A stretch of DNA of 26,708 nt from JADFQT01 sp047516825 (GCA_047516825.1 JAKZUA010000152.1:1-26708); one strand, 5' to 3'. Shown: positions 15,627 through 23,446, counted from the stretch's first letter. The notes: generated by a model from the letters alone, not told the origin. Translations and numbers: made by a program.

Positions 15627-15815
15627 TTAGCGGGACTTTTGCTTTTTCCCGGAGATGGCAGGCCATTCGAAAAAGTTACTGGATTGCCTTTCAACCTGCC
15701 GAGCCTTCAACTCTAATAACCCAGTTACCAGACTTCCCGCGGTGATGGCTCCTAACAGCAGTCCGCTGGCCAAGGGCTGAAAGCGATTGGGTTGCTTAGC
15801 CTTTTTCCCATTCAT
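15627..15815 (-). CDS. Possible small membrane protein, 62 aa
   Basis: From ATG 15815 on the minus strand. The N-terminus is basic (MNGKKAKQPNRFQP), followed by one hydrophobic helix at about residues 15-35 (ASGLLLGAITAGSLVTGLLEL) and a charged tail ending KKQKSR. An AAGAGG lies about 12 bases upstream of the ATG, somewhat far. No family is recognised. The coherent topology favours a real gene; the short length and isolated position between two plus-strand genes argue for caution. Confidence 0.4.
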   Translation of the reverse strand: MNGKKAKQPNRFQPLASGLLLGAITAGSLVTGLLELKARQVERQSSNFFEWPAISGKKQKSR

Positions 15816-16239
15816 TGTGTTTCAGGGCCTCTTCCTTCTGGAGAAATCCCCTCACACCACACCGACAAAGATGATAGCAGGGCTATGGCGAACATACCAT
15901 GCTTTAGAGCCCCCAAAACGCCCAATAAAATCCCAATAATACCCCTCCCACCTGGCAGTCCATAGGCGCGCCGCTACAGCACAGCGTCTCACTTTTGCAG
16001 ATGGGGACGCCATATTACCCCACCTCTTCATCTTTTTTACCTCAATCCTGGCTCGGTCCAGGTTCTCCAGGCCCGGCGCCTTGCTTGACGGTCCGGCTTC
16101 CCCCTCGCATAATCTACCTGACCAACGACCCCAGGTAGGGATTCAACCCCGGGGATGCGGCCCGGCCGGCTGGATGCCGGCGGGAAGCCAGATAGGAAAG
16201 CCCAATTCTATTTATTTCGATATGACACAAGGAGGCATT
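15816..16239. other. Leader/intergenic region before the ThDP enzyme
   Basis: About 420 bp without a convincing gene. It contains the promoter candidate at 16085-16113 and, in the presumed leader RNA, a GC-rich hairpin GCCGGC-tggat-GCCGGC (16165-16181). The frame of the downstream enzyme is open back to 16081, but that part has no family similarity and overlaps the promoter, so I treat it as noncoding. Confidence 0.55.
16085..16113 (+). promoter_or_regulatory. Putative sigma70 promoter of the ThDP-enzyme gene
   Basis: TTGACG (16085-16090), exactly 17 bp, CATAAT (16108-16113). Both boxes match the consensus at 5 of 6 positions. It would give a leader of about 120 nt before ATG 16240. Confidence 0.6.
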
Positions 16240-17928
16240 ATGGCCCGCGTAACCGGCAGTCATCTGATCGGCAAAGCATTGAAACTGGAGGGAGTGACAA
16301 ACATTTTCACTCTGGCTGGAGATCACATTCTCCCCCTGCTGGACGTGATGGCGGACCAGGACTTCCGTTTCATTGACACCCGCCACGAGCAGGCCGCGGT
16401 GCACATGGCCGACGCCTGGGGCCGCATAACCGGCCAGCTGGGAGTCTGCACCTACACTACTCCAGGCTTCGCCAACGCCATTCCCGGCCTAACCAACGCG
16501 ATGTACAGCGAAAGCCCGCTGCTTTCCATCGCAGGTTCGGCCGAACTCGCTGAGCTGGGCCGGGGAGCGATGCAGGAGATAGACCAGGTGGGAATGGCCG
16601 CTCCGGTAGCCAAAGAGTCGCTGATGATATATGACGCCCGCCGGATTCCGGACACCATCGCCCGGGCGGTGCGGCTGGCTTACAGCGGACGGCGCGGTCC
16701 GGTCCACCTCACCATTCCCATGGACGTGCAGGAGCAGGAGTTGGAGGAGTCCGAGGTCAACTTCTTCAACCCGGACGAGTATCGCCCCAGTGAAGCCATC
16801 CAAGCCCAGCCGGAGCTGGTGCGTCAGGCGGTGGAGCTGATGCGCCAGGCCAAGCGTCCCTTCGCCATCGCCGGTGATGCGGCCGGCTACACCGACAACC
16901 AGGAAGCGCTGCAGAAATTCGCGGAGACTACCCGAATCCCGGTGCTGACCGAGGGACAGGCCCGGGGTTTGCTTTCCGACGATCATCCCTATGGCTTTGG
17001 TTTTTTCGAGCGGGGATTGAACCGGGCGGCTACCAAGATTCGTGATGCCGACCTGGTCATTCTTCTGGGACGCAAGCAGGATTACACCATCGGCTTCTGC
17101 CGGCCCCCCAACGTGGCCGCCGACGCCAAGATCATCCAGATCGACCCCTCGGCCGCCGAAATAGGAAGAAACCGGGGAGTAGCCGTGGGCATGGTGGGCG
17201 ACGTTCCCAGCGTCCTGGAGCAAATAACCCAGGAGGCCTCGGCCCACCCCTGGCAGGACTTACCCTGGTTGGACGAGCTGCGCGCGGAACGGGCCGCCCA
17301 TGCCGAATGGGCGGAGGGTCTGGCGGTTGCGGAAACACCGATGCATGGCATGTTCGTCCACAAGACTATCCAGTCCATGCTGCGGCCCGACGACTTCCTG
17401 TCCTTCGACGGAGGAGACTTCTGCCACTTTGGCCGGGCCCTGCTGCCGGCGCAGATGCCGCGCCACTGGTCCTACGTCTCCGGTTTGGGCATGCTGGGCT
17501 CCTCCTTCCCCTCGGCCATGGCCGCCAAGCTGGCTTATCCTGAGTCGCGGGTGATTAACCTCACCGGCGACGGGGCCTTTGGCTTCAACGGCATGGAGTT
17601 CGATACCGCCGTGCGCCACCAGCTGAATGTGGTCACCATCGTGGGCAACGACGCCGCCTGGGGCATCGACCGGCAGATTCAGCTAGGTCTGTACGGCCGC
17701 ACCGTGGGGACCGACCTGCTGCCCACCCGCTACGATCTGGTGGCCCAGGGGCTGGGCGGACACGGCGAGCTGGTGGAGAAGCCAGAGGACCTGAAGCCGG
17801 CCTTGGAGCGAGCCTTCGCGGCCAACAAGCCCGCGCTGGTGAACGTGACGGTGCAGCGGGCCATCAGCCCCCGCGCCGAGGCCGCCATCACCCGCCGCCT
17901 GGCCGCCGCCGCTGAGAAGAAAGCTTAG
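16240..17928 (+). CDS. Thiamine-diphosphate-dependent enzyme (acetolactate synthase/decarboxylase superfamily)
   Basis: 562 aa from ATG 16240, set by AAGGAGG at 16229-16235. The three-domain layout of the POX/AHAS family is visible. The N-terminal Pyr domain has the catalytic glutamate Glu50 (DTRHEQAAVHMADAWGR) and GVCTYTTPGFANAIPGL. The middle domain includes RPFAIAGDAAGYTDNQEAL. The C-terminal PP domain has the ThDP motif GDG (443-445) through Asn470 (VTIVGND). Family members decarboxylate 2-keto acids or oxalyl-CoA, or make acetolactate. The lack of a neighbouring ilvN/ilvC, and the presence of hydrolase and GGT-like genes nearby, argue for a catabolic role rather than branched-chain synthesis. 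The exact substrate is not determinable. Codon use is strongly GC-rich at third positions near the 3' end. Confidence 0.88.
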   Translation: MARVTGSHLIGKALKLEGVTNIFTLAGDHILPLLDVMADQDFRFIDTRHEQAAVHMADAWGRITGQLGVCTYTTPGFANAIPGLTNAMYSESPLLSIAGSAELAELGRGAMQEIDQVGMAAPVAKESLMIYDARRIPDTIARAVRLAYSGRRGPVHLTIPMDVQEQELEESEVNFFNPDEYRPSEAIQAQPELVRQAVELMRQAKRPFAIAGDAAGYTDNQEALQKFAETTRIPVLTEGQARGLLSDDHPYGFGFFERGLNRAATKIRDADLVILLGRKQDYTIGFCRPPNVAADAKIIQIDPSAAEIGRNRGVAVGMVGDVPSVLEQITQEASAHPWQDLPWLDELRAERAAHAEWAEGLAVAETPMHGMFVHKTIQSMLRPDDFLSFDGGDFCHFGRALLPAQMPRHWSYVSGLGMLGSSFPSAMAAKLAYPESRVINLTGDGAFGFNGMEFDTAVRHQLNVVTIVGNDAAWGIDRQIQLGLYGRTVGTDLLPTRYDLVAQGLGGHGELVEKPEDLKPALERAFAANKPALVNVTVQRAISPRAEAAITRRLAAAAEKKA

Positions 17929-17977
17929 GTAGATGAGCGGGCGGCGCGTTGGATACTGGACTCTGACCCTTCTCTTG

Positions 17978-18098
17978 CCTAGGCTCAATGGGAGACACCT
18001 TTTTTAGGGCCATAAAACAACTCCTTCTCCCTAGATGGGAGAAGGTTGGGATGAGGGTGAAACCCCCTCACCTCAGTCCTCTCCCACCAGGGGAGAGG
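17978..18098. repeat. Interspersed palindromic repeat, left of the DUF559 gene
   Basis: It begins with CCTAGGCTCAATGGGA (17978 onward) and contains the perfect inverted repeat CCTTCTCCC-tagat-GGGAGAAGG (18023-18045), followed by TTGGGATGAGGGT. A second inverted repeat, CCTCTCCC-accag-GGGAGAGG, is at 18078-18098. The first part is repeated in the same orientation at 18528-18586, on the other side of the DUF559 gene. Confidence 0.75.
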
Positions 18099-18159
18099 AT
18101 GCCGCCCATCAAATGTGTCATGTATTGAGTACAAGGGGCGGTGGACAATCGTGAATTGT

Positions 18160-18492
18160 ATGGGCACCGACCGAGCCAGACAACTCAGGAGCCTTCTTAC
18201 CGAAGCCGAGAGTTTTCTGTGGATGCACCTGCGGTACCGTCAGATTGGTGGTTACAAGTTCCGACGCCAGCATCCGGTGGGACGATACATCGTAGATTTT
18301 GCCTGCCTGGAAAAGAATCTGATTATTGAAGTCGACGGCGGCCAGCACGCACAACAGGTCGAAGACGACAATGCTCGAACAGAGGAGCTGCAATCCCATG
18401 GCTTTCAAGTGCTGCGATTCTGGAACAATCAAATCCTGAGAGAGATCGACTCGGTCAAGGCTGCCATCCTGGAAGTTCTTGAATCTAAATAA
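18160..18492 (+). CDS. DUF559 (Vsr-like endonuclease fold) protein
   Basis: 110 aa from ATG 18160; upstream in-frame starts (18151 GTG, 18115 ATG) are possible and none has a strong ribosome-binding site. DUF559 proteins have the PD-(D/E)xK/Vsr-type nuclease fold. Visible motifs are LLTEAESFLWMHLRYRQIGGYKFRRQHPVGRYIVDFACL (conserved Glu17, His38, Asp46), then LIIEVDGGQH (Glu57, Asp59, Gln62, His63) and a C-terminal GFQVLRFWNNQIL. The acidic residues expected of the active site are therefore intact. Cellular role of the family is largely unknown. The gene lies between two copies of the same repeat, which suggests it spread as a cassette. The short palindrome ACAAT-cgtga-ATTGT (18146-18160) overlaps the start. 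Confidence 0.85.
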   Translation: MGTDRARQLRSLLTEAESFLWMHLRYRQIGGYKFRRQHPVGRYIVDFACLEKNLIIEVDGGQHAQQVEDDNARTEELQSHGFQVLRFWNNQILREIDSVKAAILEVLESK

Positions 18493-18527
18493 TCTGGTAC
18501 CCAACCATAGACAGACAAAACCTCGCT

Positions 18528-18586
18528 CCTAGGCTCGATGGGACAAGAAGTTCCTTCCCCCTGGAGGGGGAAGGTTAGGATGGGGG
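18528..18586. repeat. Interspersed palindromic repeat, right of the DUF559 gene
   Basis: Begins CCTAGGCTCGATGGGA and contains CCTTCCCCC-tgga-GGGGGAAGG (18553-18574), followed by TTAGGATGGGGG. It has the same order of motifs and the same orientation as the copy at 17978, about 550 bp away. Confidence 0.75.
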
Positions 18587-18613
18587 TACAGGCTGTCTTT
18601 AAGGTACCCGACT

Positions 18614-18841
18614 ATGAAATGCTTTATCTGTAAACAGGAAGAAACCCATTTGGGGACAGCGACGGTAACGTTGACCCGAGAGCAGCTGACGTTGGTAGTA
18701 AAAGGAGTGCCTGCGCAGGTATGCGACAGCTGCGGCGAGGAATACGTGGGGTCTGAAATCACCTCACAACTGCTGAAAGCCGCAGAGGATGCGGCCTCCT
18801 CGGGTGTGCAGGTGGACGTGCGGGAGTATAAAGCAGCATAA
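18614..18841 (+). CDS. YgiT-type zinc-finger protein (MqsA-like antitoxin N-domain)
   Basis: 75 aa. Two CxxC pairs, Cys3/Cys6 and Cys37/Cys40, with KGVPAQVCDSCGEEYVG, give the YgiT/MqsA N-terminal zinc-finger pattern. A short helical tail follows (SEITSQLLKAAEDAASS). The C-terminal helix-turn-helix of full MqsA is absent, as in the many short YgiT-type proteins. These usually act as antitoxins paired with an MqsR- or DUF4258-type toxin just upstream. No such toxin is here: the upstream 120 bp hold only the repeat. A short unknown gene follows after 21 bp and may be a partner. AAGG lies about 10 bp before ATG 18614. Confidence 0.8.
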   Translation: MKCFICKQEETHLGTATVTLTREQLTLVVKGVPAQVCDSCGEEYVGSEITSQLLKAAEDAASSGVQVDVREYKAA

Positions 18842-18862
18842 GCCGTCAAGGTGGGCGTCGAA

Positions 18863-19132
18863 ATGTTCAACTACCAGTTTCTCGTCGAAGAAATAACGAA
18901 AATGGTGGAAAAGAAGATCATGGCTGCAATAGTTTTGCCTAGGATAAAGCTTGAAACGGTAGACCCCAAATCAGCTGAAGCCCAAGCGTATGACATCTTG
19001 GAGTCGATGCGATCCGAGATAATTGGGTCGGAAGATCCTCTCTTTGTGGCCAGGGAAGAGGCGAAGAAGTCTATCGCAGCTTGGGTAGACTCGATCGACA
19101 AGACTTGGGGTGATCAAAGTGAAGAGCCATAG
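18863..19132 (+). CDS. Acidic hypothetical protein, 89 aa
   Basis: ATG 18863 is chosen because AAGGTGG precedes it at a good distance; a GTG at 18851 is possible. The protein is acidic, predicted mostly helical, with one conserved-looking segment (MAAIVLPRIKLETVDPKSAEAQAYDILESMRSE). There are no cysteines, signal peptide or membrane helix. It starts 21 bp after the zinc-finger gene on the same strand, which suggests one transcript. Its acidity makes it unlike classical RNase toxins. It could instead be a second component, or an unrelated regulator. Function unknown. Confidence 0.55.
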   Translation: MFNYQFLVEEITKMVEKKIMAAIVLPRIKLETVDPKSAEAQAYDILESMRSEIIGSEDPLFVAREEAKKSIAAWVDSIDKTWGDQSEEP

Positions 19133-19183
19133 TTAAAACAATTCAGCGCGGAATTTCACACTTCTTCATATTTGGAGGCACTC

Positions 19184-20887
19184 ATGGCCCAGACACCCCA
19201 CGGCGTGAATTTTGAGGCCCACCGCCCGGTGGTGATGGGGCGTAACGGCATGGTCTGCGCCGGCCAGCCCCTGGCATCCCAGGCGGGAATTTCCATCCTG
19301 CAAAGGGGCGGCAACGCCGTGGACGCCGCCCTGGCCACCGCCGCCGCGCTGAACGTGGTGGAGCCCCTCATGTCGGGCATCGGTGGCGACGGCTTCATCA
19401 TGGTCTACCAGAAGGAGAGCGGCCGGATCGACATCACCAACGGCACCGGCGCCGCTCCCTTTGGAGCCAGCCTGGAGCGCTACCAGGCCAGCGGCATTCC
19501 GACGAAGGGCATCCTATCGGTGTCGGTGCCGGGGCTGGTCCATAGCTGGCTGGACGCCCACGAGAGGTACGGCAGCCTTCCCCTGGAGGACGTGCTGGCT
19601 CCCGCCCTAGACCTGGCGGAAAACGGATTTCCGGTTACTCACTACCTGGCTCAGGCCATCGCCTCGGACCGCCTGCTTTGCGAGTTTCCGACTTCCCGGG
19701 CCATCTTCACCGAGGACGGGCGACCGCTGCGGGCCGGGGCCATACTTTACCAGAAGAACCTGGCCAAAACCTTTCAGTCCATCATCGAAGGGGGTCGGGA
19801 GGCTTTCTACCAGGGTCCCATCGCTGACGCCCTGGTCAAGTTCAGCGACGCGCAGGGCGGCCTGCTGACCATGAAAGATTTGGCCGACTGCAGCGCCCGC
19901 TGGCAGGAGCCTATCTCAACCACCTACCGGGGTTACCAGGTCTACGAGGCTCCCCCCAACTCCAGCGGCCATGTATTGCTGCAGGAGCTGAACCTGATCG
20001 AGCAGTTTGACCTCAAGGCGGCGGGCTGCAACACCGCCGAGAGCATCCACCTGATGGTGGAGGCCAAGAAGCTGGCCTTCACGGACCGGGAGGTCTACGT
20101 GGCCGATCCGGATTACCTGGATGTGCCCGTCCAGGGACTGATTTCCAAAGAGTACGCCCGGGAGCGCGCCCAGCTGATAAACCGAGACCAGGCTGCTGCA
20201 TCGGTGGACGCAGGGAATCCCTGGCACTACCAGGGCGGCGGGGCCAAGCCCAGAAGCAAGGCCCGGCCAGTCGGTTCCGGCCTGCGCAGCGAGCAAGAGG
20301 ATACTACCTGCTTCGCCGTGGTTGACCGCTGGGGGAACGCGGTGTGCCAGCTGCAGAGCCTGCAAAGTGGCTGGGGCTCCAGCCTCGTCGCCGGCGACAC
20401 CGGCATCCTGCTCAACAACCGAATGACCTACTGGCACCTAGACCCGGACCATGTGGACTGCCTCCAGCCTGGTAAGCGGGTACGCCATACCATGAATCCG
20501 GTCATGGTATTCAAAGACGGCAGGCTGTTCCTGGTTTGCGGCACCCCCGGCGCCGATACCCAGGTGCCGGCCAACATGCAGGTCTTGAGCCACGTGCTGG
20601 ACTTCGGCATGACCGTCGCCGAGGCCGTGGAGGCTCCCCGTTGGAAAAACAATCAGAGCCCTACTGAATCCAACATTCCCCATGTCTGCAAGGATGAACT
20701 GCTGATGGAAGGCCGCTACTCGACGGAGGTGCAATCCCAGCTGGAGCGCCGCGGCCATGCGCTAAACGTACTGGGACCTTGGGAAGGAGTAGTGGGTCGG
20801 GAAATGATGATCCAGGTCGACCCCGACACCGGTACCCTACAGGGTGCTGCGGACCCTCGCTACGACGGGTACGCGGTGGGGTGGTAG
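19184..20887 (+). CDS. Gamma-glutamyltransferase-family Ntn hydrolase
   Basis: 567 aa from ATG 19184, with GGAGG five bases upstream; a TTG at 19172 is less likely. Family proteins autocleave before a threonine that becomes the N-terminal nucleophile. Here the site is probably between Asp373 and Thr374 in the ED-TTCFAVVDRWGNAV segment. Early motifs are conserved: GGNAVDAALATAAALNVVEP and MSGIGGDGFIMVY. Residues that bind the gamma-glutamyl group in classical GGT appear changed. The arginine of the FRE segment is replaced by NGTGAAP, NNxMDDF reads NNRMTYW, and the GSPGG oxyanion segment reads GTPGAD. No signal peptide is visible, whereas classical GGT is exported. It is therefore probably a YwrD- or acylase-like member acting on another amide. 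'ggt' should be used with caution. Confidence 0.85.
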   Translation: MAQTPHGVNFEAHRPVVMGRNGMVCAGQPLASQAGISILQRGGNAVDAALATAAALNVVEPLMSGIGGDGFIMVYQKESGRIDITNGTGAAPFGASLERYQASGIPTKGILSVSVPGLVHSWLDAHERYGSLPLEDVLAPALDLAENGFPVTHYLAQAIASDRLLCEFPTSRAIFTEDGRPLRAGAILYQKNLAKTFQSIIEGGREAFYQGPIADALVKFSDAQGGLLTMKDLADCSARWQEPISTTYRGYQVYEAPPNSSGHVLLQELNLIEQFDLKAAGCNTAESIHLMVEAKKLAFTDREVYVADPDYLDVPVQGLISKEYARERAQLINRDQAAASVDAGNPWHYQGGGAKPRSKARPVGSGLRSEQEDTTCFAVVDRWGNAVCQLQSLQSGWGSSLVAGDTGILLNNRMTYWHLDPDHVDCLQPGKRVRHTMNPVMVFKDGRLFLVCGTPGADTQVPANMQVLSHVLDFGMTVAEAVEAPRWKNNQSPTESNIPHVCKDELLMEGRYSTEVQSQLERRGHALNVLGPWEGVVGREMMIQVDPDTGTLQGAADPRYDGYAVGW

Positions 20888-20947
20888 CCGGAGGGGAAGT
20901 TAGGGTACCATAACCGGGTAGGGGACATTTTCTTTCAAGGGCGCCCG

Positions 20948-20979
20948 TAGGCAACTTAAGCGATAGGTAACTTAGGCGA
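20948..20979 (+). repeat. 16-bp tandem repeat over a ribosome-binding region
   Basis: TAGGCAACTTAAGCGA (20948-20963) and TAGGTAACTTAGGCGA (20964-20979) are adjacent and match at 14 of 16 positions. The ATG of the next gene starts two bases later (20981). The TAGG words may act as ribosome-binding sites, so copy number could affect translation. Confidence 0.65.
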
Positions 20980-20980
20980 T

Positions 20981-21463
20981 ATGCAAATCCCAGGTGCCAA
21001 GAGAAACTCTCAACCGGATGAGGTAGGCAATCGGGCCGGCGTGTTCGCCGAGGCCGTGCGAGACGGCAGCATGGACCTGGCTTGGTCCATGCTTTCTAAG
21101 GAAACCCGTGGAATGCGCATGGGGGTATGGGCTACCCGAAACAACATCGACATGCAGCTAGCCTACCGGGCGGGTTACGAAGAGGACCACCCCATGCGGG
21201 GGTCTATGCTGGAGGATTTTCGTAGCACAGTGCTGCGCCTCTGGCCATTGGAGGACTTGACCGACCTGGGAATCGCACCCACCAGCTACGTTGATGACGA
21301 GCATGCCTTCGCCTTTCTACCCTTTGGCGTCACTGAAGAAGCCAGCACAGTGCCGGAGCGGCGCATGATGTCCGGGCTGGTAATCCCTATGCTGCTGGAG
21401 GAGAACCAGTGGCGGGTGGACCTGCCCGGTTGGCGCTTTTTGAACCCGGATGCTCCGAATTAA
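20981..21463 (+). CDS. Hypothetical protein, 160 aa
   Basis: ATG 20981 immediately follows a tandem repeat that includes TAGG words. The N-terminus (GVFAEAVRDGSMDLAWSMLSKETRGM) and C-terminus (EENQWRVDLPGWRFLNPD) recall the layout of NTF2/SnoaL-like small domains: an early amphipathic helix with AVRDGD-like sequence and a final strand with W-R-V-D. No catalytic signature is visible and the resemblance is weak. No signal peptide, membrane helix or cysteine is seen. It follows the GGT-like gene by about 90 bp and precedes a small HNH gene by 18 bp, so it may be cotranscribed with either. Function unknown. Confidence 0.65.
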   Translation: MQIPGAKRNSQPDEVGNRAGVFAEAVRDGSMDLAWSMLSKETRGMRMGVWATRNNIDMQLAYRAGYEEDHPMRGSMLEDFRSTVLRLWPLEDLTDLGIAPTSYVDDEHAFAFLPFGVTEEASTVPERRMMSGLVIPMLLEENQWRVDLPGWRFLNPDAPN

Positions 21464-21481
21464 AACCCGGAGCCAGTCCGG

Positions 21482-21817
21482 GTGAGACGGGAAGTTGTCC
21501 CAGAAGCTCTCAAGGAAGCCCGCTCCACCCAGAACGAAACAGACCGGTGCGCGCTGTGCCTCCGCCAGGCTCCCCGGTACACGATACACCACCTGGTTCC
21601 CCGAGCCCGCGGCGGTAACCATGGCGCGAAGGCCAAACTTTGTCCTACCTGCCATCGCCAACTCCATGCCATGTTCACCGAAGCAACCCTGGCGCGGGAG
21701 CTTTACACCATTGAGCTACTGCGGTCAAATCCCCAGGTTCATCAATACCTGCGGTGGGTCCGGAGGCAGCAGGGCGCGACCAACTTTCGGGTGCGGCGAT
21801 CCAGCGTACGCCATTGA
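21482..21817 (+). CDS. Small HNH-nuclease-like protein
   Basis: 111 aa from GTG 21482, with CGGAG upstream. The centre has Cys23-x2-Cys26 (CALC), then TIHHLVPRARGG (His36-His37) and AKLCPTCHRQLH (Cys54, Cys57, His58, His62). This matches a zinc-stabilised HNH/beta-beta-alpha-metal motif, with LCPTCHRQLH as the typical final helix. The flanks are basic. Such stand-alone HNH proteins are widespread, and their role (homing, restriction or repair) is often unknown. No partner gene is adjacent: the neighbours are an unknown protein and a CoxG-like gene. Confidence 0.78.
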   Translation: MRREVVPEALKEARSTQNETDRCALCLRQAPRYTIHHLVPRARGGNHGAKAKLCPTCHRQLHAMFTEATLARELYTIELLRSNPQVHQYLRWVRRQQGATNFRVRRSSVRH

Positions 21818-21959
21818 TTGCCGGCTTCCTATAGGAAAGCCAAGGTAGGAGCGAAATCCACAGCCATGCCGACCACGGCGGGTTCCACTTTGGCTTTAAC
21901 TTAGGCGGGGTTCAACCGGCTATGCCAGGCCATCTTCCGGGGTAGTTCCAGAGCAGCAA

Positions 21960-22394
21960 ATGAAAATAACCGGCAGTTACATGTTCGACGCTCCCGCAGC
22001 CCAAGTTTGGGAAACGCTGATGTCTCCCGGCCAGCTTGCCAGCTGCCTACCCGGCTGCCAGGGTTTCGAGCTCATAGCGGATGATGAGTACCGGGTAACG
22101 GTGAACATACGGGTCGGCCCGATAAGTGGAAGGTATGAGGCCAAGATAGCCCTTAGGGACCAGAAACCCCCCAATTCCTACCGGCTAGAGGCCGAGGGCA
22201 CCGGTCCTTTGGGATTCGCCAATGGAGTTGCCCTGGGGACCCTGTCGGAAGAGGATGGTAAGACCACCCTGCGGGTGGAGGCCGAAGCCGAGGTTGGAGG
22301 TACGGTGGCCCGCATCGGCCAGCGGATGACCGGCAGCGTGGCCAAGACCATGATGGACCGGTTCTTCGCCTGTCTGAGGGATACGACGAGCTAG
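21960..22394 (+). CDS. SRPBCC/CoxG-family protein
   Basis: 144 aa. Members of this family (carbon monoxide dehydrogenase subunit G type) have a START-like fold with a hydrophobic pocket. CoxG itself helps membrane attachment or maturation of aerobic CO dehydrogenase. The family pattern is clear: MKITGSYMFDAPAAQVWETLMSPGQLASCLPGCQGFE, VNIRVGPISGRYEAKIAL and the C-terminal MTGSVAKTMMDRFFACL. No coxL/M/S or other molybdenum hydroxylase gene is in the window, so the partner is unknown and a stand-alone lipid- or ligand-binding role is equally possible. The ribosome-binding site is weak (AGAG). Confidence 0.82.
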   Translation: MKITGSYMFDAPAAQVWETLMSPGQLASCLPGCQGFELIADDEYRVTVNIRVGPISGRYEAKIALRDQKPPNSYRLEAEGTGPLGFANGVALGTLSEEDGKTTLRVEAEAEVGGTVARIGQRMTGSVAKTMMDRFFACLRDTTS

Positions 22395-22446
22395 AAATGC
22401 CGGGTATCTACTTATCCTAGACGGAATTACTAAACTTGGGAGTTCC

Positions 22447-22502
22447 AAATCCCCCTATATCCCCCTTTGCAGAGGGGGATATAGGGGGATATAGGGGGAT
22501 TT
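22447..22502. repeat. Palindromic interspersed repeat (AAATCCCCCT family)
   Basis: Arms AAATCCCCCTATATCCCCCT and its complement meet around TTGCAG. The right arm has an extra ATATAGGGGG unit, so that the block GGGGGATATA occurs twice. Outer arms match the element at 7478-7524. It lies between the CoxG-like and cyclase genes, about 30 bp before the cyclase start. Confidence 0.78.
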
Positions 22503-22531
22503 CCCTAAACTATGATACCGAGGTAGAGAGA

Positions 22532-23446
22532 ATGGAACGAAGAATACCGACAAAAGAAGAAGTTCTGGCCTACTTGAAAGAGGATCGCAACTGGGGTCGT
22601 TGGGGCGATGATGACCAGGTTGGCGCGGTAAACATGGTAACGCCCGAGAAGCGCTTGGCCGCCGCACAACTGGTCAAAACCGGCCAGGCTGTGTCCCTAA
22701 GCCGGGAATTTCCCAAGACTCCATCCCCCATCAACCCCACGCCGGCGCAACACTTTATGAGGCGCGCTGCCAGGGGAACCGACAGCGGCATGGCAGTGGA
22801 CTTTTACGGCATTTCCTATCATGGTCAGGCCACCACCCACCTGGACGCCTTATGCCATGTCTGGGATCAGAACGGTATGTGGAACGGGCGCAATCCCGAC
22901 GATGTAATCACCTATGACGGCGCCAAGTGGGGCTCAGTGGAGCATTGGAAGGAGGGTATCATCACCCGAGGGGTTCTGCTGGACGTGCCCAAACACCGAG
23001 GGGAACCCTTCGTGACCCAGGAACAGCCGGTCCACGGCTGGGAGTTGGAAGACATCGCCCAGGAACAAGGTGTGGCTTTGGAACCCGGCGATGCCATTTG
23101 TGTTTACAGCGGTCGGGATCAGTGGAACGAGGTCAACCCCCTGTGGGGCAGCGACCCGGCAGCCCGCCCCGGGCTGCACGCCTCTTGTCTGAAATTTCTG
23201 CGGGAGTCCGACTGCTGCCTGCTGGTTTGGGACATGATGGACTTCACACCCAACGGTTACGACCTGGGCTGGTCGGTCCACGGAGCCATCTTCGCCTATG
23301 GCATCGGCCTGCTGGACAATGCGCTGCTGGAACCTTTGGCGGAAGTTTGCGCCCGGGAAGGCCGGTACGAGTTCATGCTCACCGTCAGTCCCCTAAGAGT
23401 GGTCGGCGGCACCGGTTCTCCGGTGAACCCAATAGCCCTCTTGTAG
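22532..23446 (+). CDS. Cyclase-family (kynurenine formamidase-like) metal hydrolase
   Basis: 304 aa from ATG 22532, with GAGG about eight bases upstream. The frame is open to 22436, but that extension reads through the palindromic repeat and is rejected. The PF04199-type metal-binding signature is visible as SYHGQATTHLDALCH (His98, His103, Asp105, His109), where the family norm is HxGTHxDxPxH. Other family features are VSLSREF, ITRGVLLDVPKHRG, LEPGDAICVYSGRDQ and the C-terminal SPLRVVGGTGSPVNPIAL. Members hydrolyse cyclic or formyl amides and similar compounds. The start WGRWGDDDQVGAVN is typical of the subfamily near 300 aa. Substrate is unknown; the neighbouring hydrolase may share the pathway. 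Confidence 0.88.
   Translation: MERRIPTKEEVLAYLKEDRNWGRWGDDDQVGAVNMVTPEKRLAAAQLVKTGQAVSLSREFPKTPSPINPTPAQHFMRRAARGTDSGMAVDFYGISYHGQATTHLDALCHVWDQNGMWNGRNPDDVITYDGAKWGSVEHWKEGIITRGVLLDVPKHRGEPFVTQEQPVHGWELEDIAQEQGVALEPGDAICVYSGRDQWNEVNPLWGSDPAARPGLHASCLKFLRESDCCLLVWDMMDFTPNGYDLGWSVHGAIFAYGIGLLDNALLEPLAEVCAREGRYEFMLTVSPLRVVGGTGSPVNPIALL

Noticed and set aside
16081..16239. N-terminal extension of the ThDP enzyme
   Set aside because: No family similarity, overlaps a good promoter, and ATG 16240 has AAGGAGG upstream.
18023..18098. CRISPR-like or terminator interpretation of the hairpins around the DUF559 gene
   Set aside because: No regular spacers or repeated unit array, and no T-tract after the hairpins; they fit interspersed palindromic repeats.
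22436..22531. N-terminal extension of the cyclase-family protein
   Set aside because: Translated from the palindromic repeat; the conserved protein starts at 22532.
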